Assembly (NCBI GenBank): GCA_050942875.1
Contig: JBMNOD010000037.1
Span: 1-32,356 of the forward strand
Reading direction: 5' to 3'
DNA from: JAAZAI01 sp050942875
GTDB taxonomy: Bacteria > Verrucomicrobiota > Kiritimatiellia > RFP12 > UBA3636
Length of the DNA stretch: 32,356 nt
The notes below the pieces were generated by a model. It did not search any database. It was not told the DNA's origin and worked only from the letters and a program-made list of their open reading frames with translations. Positions within the stretch are counted from its first letter, which is position 1; each line of letters begins with the position of its first letter. Below are positions 31,741-32,356 of this stretch, piece by piece. Position numbers and translations under genes: made by a program.

Positions 31741-31989
31741 GGCACAGCCTCCTGTTAGGCGGTTCTAGTCTCCCTGAGCCGCACAGCGGCTCATTCGTGG
31801 AACTATTCTCCCAAAGCGGCGGAGAAAAGTCAAGCAATCCTTGTCCCCGCCCTGTTTTTGCGGGTGTGTGTCAGAAAAGTGACAGACAAATCCGGCATTG
31901 CCTATGTCATGCGCATTGAAAGGGAGTTTGGTGCATTGCTTTCACTGCAATTGAACCGCACTCCGCACCACCGTCGTCCCTTCTTGATT
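31741..31989. other. Upstream region of the beta-helix gene
   Basis: No gene is supported here. CTGAGCCGCACAGCGGCTCA at 31776-31795 is an inverted repeat, GAGCCGC-ACA-GCGGCTC. The rest is moderately AT-rich and should include the beta-helix promoter on the minus strand; I see no clear -10/-35 pair. Confidence 0.4.
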
Positions 31990-32013
31990 TCAGAAGCGTG
32001 TTTTCATTGCCAT
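31990..32013 (-). pseudogene. Remnant start of a third MKTR-type secreted gene
   Basis: On the minus strand an ATG at 32013 (with GAGGGG just upstream) reads M-A-M-K-T-R-F and stops. Its ATGAAAACACGCTT is identical to the first 14 bases of both the GH9-like and beta-helix genes. This suggests a gene start that lost its body or a copied leader segment. The evidence is short. Confidence 0.3.
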
Positions 32014-32019
32014 GCCCCT

Positions 32020-32266
32020 CCCTGCACGCCTCTGTGCCTCCGTGTCTCTGGTAAAAATGAAATGAAAAAGAAACTTGGTGGGCTTGGCGGTTTTTTCAAC
32101 TGCGAAACACACGGAAAATTTTTGCGCCTTTTTGTGGCTATGAAGGAAACTTGGAATTGGGGCGTGGCCGTGGCGGCTTCGCCGAGCGGGGAATGGCCAC
32201 GAAAAACAAGTATGTGGGTGAGTCAAGCGCCTTTTTTTGCCGTTTCGTCTAAGCCCTTCCTTGGCA
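32020..32266. other. Repeat-like stretch without a gene
   Basis: CCTCTGTGCCTCCGTGTCTCTGG and TTCTGTGTTTT-like fragments resemble the bridge of the composite repeats. GGCGGCTTCGCCGAG (32175-32189) also occurs at 7250-7264, before xseB. I see no supported gene here. Confidence 0.4.
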
Positions 32267-32356
32267 ATGGTTTACGAGAAGATTTGGTCGAAGTCGGCTC
32301 AGGGGCGCGAGCGGGCTGCTTCTTCAAAGCCCCTTTCGCATCCCGAGGCGACCCGG
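32267..32356 (+). CDS. Possible start of a gene running off the window
   Basis: The frame from ATG 32267 stays open for 30 codons to the window end. It begins M-V-Y-E-K-I-W-S-K. No SD or promoter is obvious and no family is recognised, so this is only a possible CDS start. Confidence 0.2.
   Translation, partial: MVYEKIWSKSAQGRERAASSKPLSHPEATR

Noticed and set aside
31990..32226. A 78-codon minus-strand frame
   Set aside because: It spans repeat-like sequence. Only its last eight codons (M-A-M-K-T-R-F-stop) look meaningful, as a remnant leader.

Overview
The window is a GC-rich bacterial chromosomal segment. It carries core housekeeping genes (recA, clpB, cysK, ilvC, xseB, tRNA-Gln), secreted or enzymatic accessory genes, and a high density of intergenic repeats. 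Several traits fit the PVC superphylum, most plausibly Kiritimatiellota/Lentisphaerota: a fungal/Bacteroidetes-type ketol-acid reductoisomerase, a GIDE-LemA membrane fusion protein, a LamG-bearing GH9-like enzyme, and hairpin-rich intergenic elements. This placement is inference; there is no rRNA or other marker to fix it.

Layout. 1-88: tail of a probable IS630-like transposase. 230-1495: MFS permease. 1548-2690: C45-type acyltransferase/hydrolase, convergent with a DUF89 protein (2718-3599, minus). 3755-4789: recA (minus). 5127-7216: an M28 lipoprotein peptidase overlapping a GT9 glycosyltransferase, followed by xseB. 7979-9145: M14 carboxypeptidase (minus), flanked by opposed copies of a composite hairpin repeat. 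9553-10750: tRNA-Gln(CUG) closely followed by ilvC and a strong terminator. 10949-12334: two secreted proteins of unknown function (minus), the upstream one preceded by three identical 73-bp repeats. 12711-13634: cysK. 13971-16198: a two-gene signalling pair (PAS-PAS-DHp protein and a DHp-like partner, no ATPase domain). 16405-17724: GIDE-LemA membrane protein. 17890-19465: a gene of unknown function bracketed by five 30-bp palindromic sites with a constant 6-nt spacer. 19475-22389: a seven-copy 21-bp array, a sigma54-like promoter and clpB. 22620-24008: secreted C39-like cysteine peptidase. 24300-30088: a minus-strand operon of GH9-like enzyme, histidine phosphatase and PHP-type hydrolase. 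30424-31740: secreted beta-helix protein. 31741-32356: no secure gene.

Promoters can be read in many gaps. The usual form is TTGCnn-17/18-TATAAT or TATACT. In at least four cases the -10 hexamer ends only 6-7 nt before the ATG, which implies leaderless mRNAs. Several 3' gene ends run directly into copies of a repeat family that appears to supply the last codons and the stop.

The most unusual signals are the palindrome array around the gene at 18263-19198, the combination of 21-bp direct repeats and a sigma54-like promoter before clpB, the kinase-like pair lacking a catalytic ATPase domain, and the stop-codon-associated repeat family.
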